From: Pseudorasbora parva
Lineage: Eukaryota > Chordata > Actinopteri > Cypriniformes > Gobionidae
Length of the DNA stretch: 64,000 nt
NCBI RefSeq assembly: GCF_024679245.1
Contig: NC_090172.1
Span: 6,557,233 to 6,621,232, forward strand
Reading direction: 5' to 3'
A model generated the notes under the pieces. That model ran no database searches. It saw only the letters and a program-made list of their open reading frames with translations, and was not told the DNA's origin. This document shows positions 61,174 to 64,000 of the stretch, in pieces. The first letter of the stretch is position 1. Every line of letters begins with the position of its first letter. Both the position numbers and the translations under genes were made by a program.

Positions 61174-61715
61174 CTTTAAAGGCAAAGTATGGAAGTGTAA
61201 TAAAGTTTGTAGAAATAGGAAGGAAGGAGGTGGGAACCGGCGAACTTTCAACAACTTTTATTAAATAAACAAAACGAAAGTAAACCGCGGGCAGCCCCTC
61301 ACGGACCACTGCCCGCACACACAAAAAACCATAAACAAAACTCAACGTAAAGTCCAGGCCTGGTCCTCTCTCGTCTTCCACTGCCTTTGCTCCACCTTTT
61401 ATACTCCCGTCACTCCGCTGTGGTGAGACGAGACCGATGTGTCGCGCAGCTGGCACTCATTCACTCGCCACCGACCCGCTCTCACGGCCCCTCGCCTCGC
61501 TGCTTGCAACAGTAAGTATTGCGCTAGAGGTCGCTTATTTAAAACAATGGCATAGTTTGATGATGCCACGAATGAGCGTGGAATCATGGGAGTTGTAGTC
61601 TTCACCTCCACAGCCAATGGAAAGGAATCCGACAGACTTGGGCAGAAATCATGTTCATGAACGAGTGAATTTATCAAAGTTTTATTAACGTTACGGTGGT
61701 GTGAAGCAGGAGCCG
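61174..61715 (-). mobile_element. MITE AGGTGCAC family, diverged reversed copy split by an LTR
   Basis: TTTAAAGGCAAAGTATGGAAG (61174) and, beyond the LTR, GTAAGTATTGCGCTAGAGGTC.. ACAATGGCATAGTTTGATGATGCC join into one sequence colinear with the reversed right end of the MITE at 8261-8938. CAGAAATCATGTTCATGAACG and TTATTAACGTTACGGTG continue the match to about 61715. The far end is deleted. Confidence 0.6.
61196..61511 (-). mobile_element. Solo LTR, 316 bp
   Basis: Minus strand: it starts TGTTGCAAGCAGCG at 61511 and ends CTTTATTACA at 61196, the TG..CA form of LTRs. A TATA box (GTATAAAAGG) lies at about 61404-61395. The R-U5 part reads GACGAGAGAGGACCAGGCCT, then GGGCAGTGGTCCGTGAGGGG and a poly(A) signal AATAAA. 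Flanks GGAAG / GTAAG are a near-perfect 5-bp duplication. No internal coding region or primer-binding site remains. Its R segment recurs at 63230. Confidence 0.75.
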
Positions 61716-63229
61716 CAAAGAACTCTAAAAAAACATTACTTGCGGTGAATCAAGAAAACAAGGCGATTCAAACAATAAGACTAGATTCGTTTTCTGTTGA
61801 TAAATGTATATCCAAACAGTGGTTTGCCTTTAGTGTTTTTATGGTTGTTATGGAAATCAAGTGTAGCACGAATATGACGTCACTGACAAGTGACGCAATG
61901 ACATGGTCCATGTCCTATTTAAAATCGCTGATTTCTCTGTGTTTAAACATCGCTGCAAACGTTTGGGATAATGTAAGTACACAGATTAACAACATATATT
62001 GTGCATTTATGTTTATGGACATTTTAACATTAGAATACAAGCCAACATAATGTGTATATAGGGTTTTTAAAATCTTTGTGCATAGGCCAACAAAAAATCT
62101 GTCTATAAGGATGAAATCTACATAAAGTTTTATACATGAGGCCCTTTGCCCTGCAAGATAGCCATCGTATGCAGTGACGCACCAGCCTGACCCGCTGCCT
62201 CTTGGAATTGGAATGAATGTTTTGCTGCTCACTGGCTGACATGCATATCAGCACAAAGCTACAATACGCACATACGCACACTCCTGATATACATCGCCTA
62301 TATCTCAGCATTTTTGTTTATTAAAAAAACCTTATATATTATGGATTATATTATAAACCTTATAACCTTATACGCATGCTTGAACCAGGGACCCCTCATA
62401 CTCTCAAGATTGTAAAAAAAAAAGCAGAGTTTCATGAGTGACTAATGCATATTTAACTGTTGTTTAGACCTGAACTCAGAGCCTGAAACTAACTGTTTGC
62501 CACACCTGCTATTGGCCGGTGAGATAAGAAAATGTACCGCCCAAATATATATATATATATTTTTTTTTATACCAGCCATATTTTAGTATTTTAGATTTTA
62601 GACAATGTACAATCCTCTATTCCAATTTCAATACCACAGCTCAAACTACTAGCTTAATATAAATATATTATCATACATTTTAAAATATAAGTAAACAGTC
62701 AGTAATAAAATAAGAACAACTAATTAAATAATAGCACAAATAAATACAATTCAGAAAAGATAAATTAAATAAACAGTGCTCGTCAGGCAATTCTAATAAT
62801 ACTGCATAGTCTTCATATCTTTTTTAAATAGCAGTGAGTGATTTTTTTCTTTGTCCTTTGTTGTTTGATTAACAATAAAAATGCAGACAGTAGTAGGATT
62901 ATTAGGATGCTGTCACTTTAAGAGCGGATCATGTGTTTTCTTTCTCAGCTGTTTACATTCACTTAAGACATAACAGACTATTTTTACTATTCTCACTGAA
63001 ATTGGCATTTTTTTGACAATTTTGAGTGAATTTGTCCATTCAAGCGCAGGAAGTCAAAGATGTTTAATATATGGCTTCATATACTCGCTTATGCAGATTT
63101 TTACTCACATATGGTAATTTTGGGCTTGCCAGAGATCTATACACAGAACTAAAATTTCAAGCCTGTTAAATTGATAAACTTTCAAGTATATTACTGTGTA
63201 TAAGATTTTAGCTTATTCTATAGTTGACC
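61716..63229. other. Intergenic, no gene recognised
   Basis: Contains a 101-codon open frame at 61745-62050 without any domain or initiation logic. A+T-rich to the right. Confidence 0.3.
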
Positions 63230-63275
63230 AACGACAGTGAAGGACGAGAGAGGACCAGGCCTGGACTTCACGTAT
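63230..63275 (+). mobile_element. LTR R-region fragment running into a GT tract
   Basis: AGGACGAGAGAGGACCAGGC and CTGGACTTCACGTATGTG match the R-U5 of the solo LTR at 61196-61511 but in the opposite orientation. The match stops where the microsatellite begins. Confidence 0.6.
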
Positions 63276-63279
63276 GTGT

Positions 63280-64000
<721 letters not shown>

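Noticed and set aside
61745..62050. 101-codon frame as a gene
   Set aside because: No recognisable domain, no promoter or splice signals, composition like its flanks.

Overview
The window is vertebrate nuclear DNA, most likely from a cyprinid-like teleost (zebrafish, carp or goldfish type). The evidence is a fish-type parathyroid hormone gene, several lineages of Tc1-like transposons, tRNA-derived SINEs, a great density of small inverted-repeat DNA transposons, and very long (GT)n/(CA)n/(TA)n tracts. No prokaryotic, organellar or plasmid features are visible. The species cannot be fixed from the sequence alone.

Only one convincing protein-coding gene is present: a compact parathyroid hormone gene on the minus strand near the left end (TATA box about 1630, coding exons 1325-1416 and 984-1233). 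It reads leftwards, so almost the whole window is its 5' flank. The remaining 62 kb is intergenic or intronic. It has four decayed Tc1-like transposases, two LINE reverse-transcriptase fragments and short leader-exon remnants in several DNA transposons, but no intact gene.

Layout. 0-7.6 kb: pth gene, a LINE fragment, a SINE with perfect target duplication, TTAA-flanked elements. 7.6-9.4 kb: three DNA transposons nested in one another. 9.6-14.6 kb: fold-back element with a (TA)n loop, LINE fragment, (TA)n tract, nested MITEs. 14.6-16 kb: non-repetitive sequence. 16.0-19.9 kb: 142-unit, 27-bp minisatellite with an internal duplication of 53-54 units. 20-23 kb: SINE and MITE fragments, then a (CA)n tract. 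23-30 kb: mostly unique sequence with a Tc1 remnant. 30.3-31.4 kb: a very unusual 1.07-kb fold-back element built from alternating ACTAGT and GAGCTC palindromes. 32.0-33.2 kb: DNA element with long inverted repeats. 33-44 kb: further MITEs, a solo-LTR-like insertion, inverted repeats around GT tracts. 44.4-46.9 kb: a four-element nest. 47-64 kb: Tc1 fragments, MITEs, a SINE, and a solo LTR inserted into a MITE.

Two themes recur. First, at least ten elements begin with TTAAAGG or TTAAAGY and, where both ends survive, close with a matching CTTTAA end, pointing to one transposition machinery with TTAA specificity (Kolobok/piggyBac-like). Second, five of these carry a short open reading frame with a shared acidic motif (for example FMFDPESD, FMFKPESD, NRYDPESN, YKFESESD), apparently the leftover first coding exon of the autonomous parents. 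The most novel-looking structure is the palindrome array at 30302-31373. The largest tandem structure is the 27-bp minisatellite.
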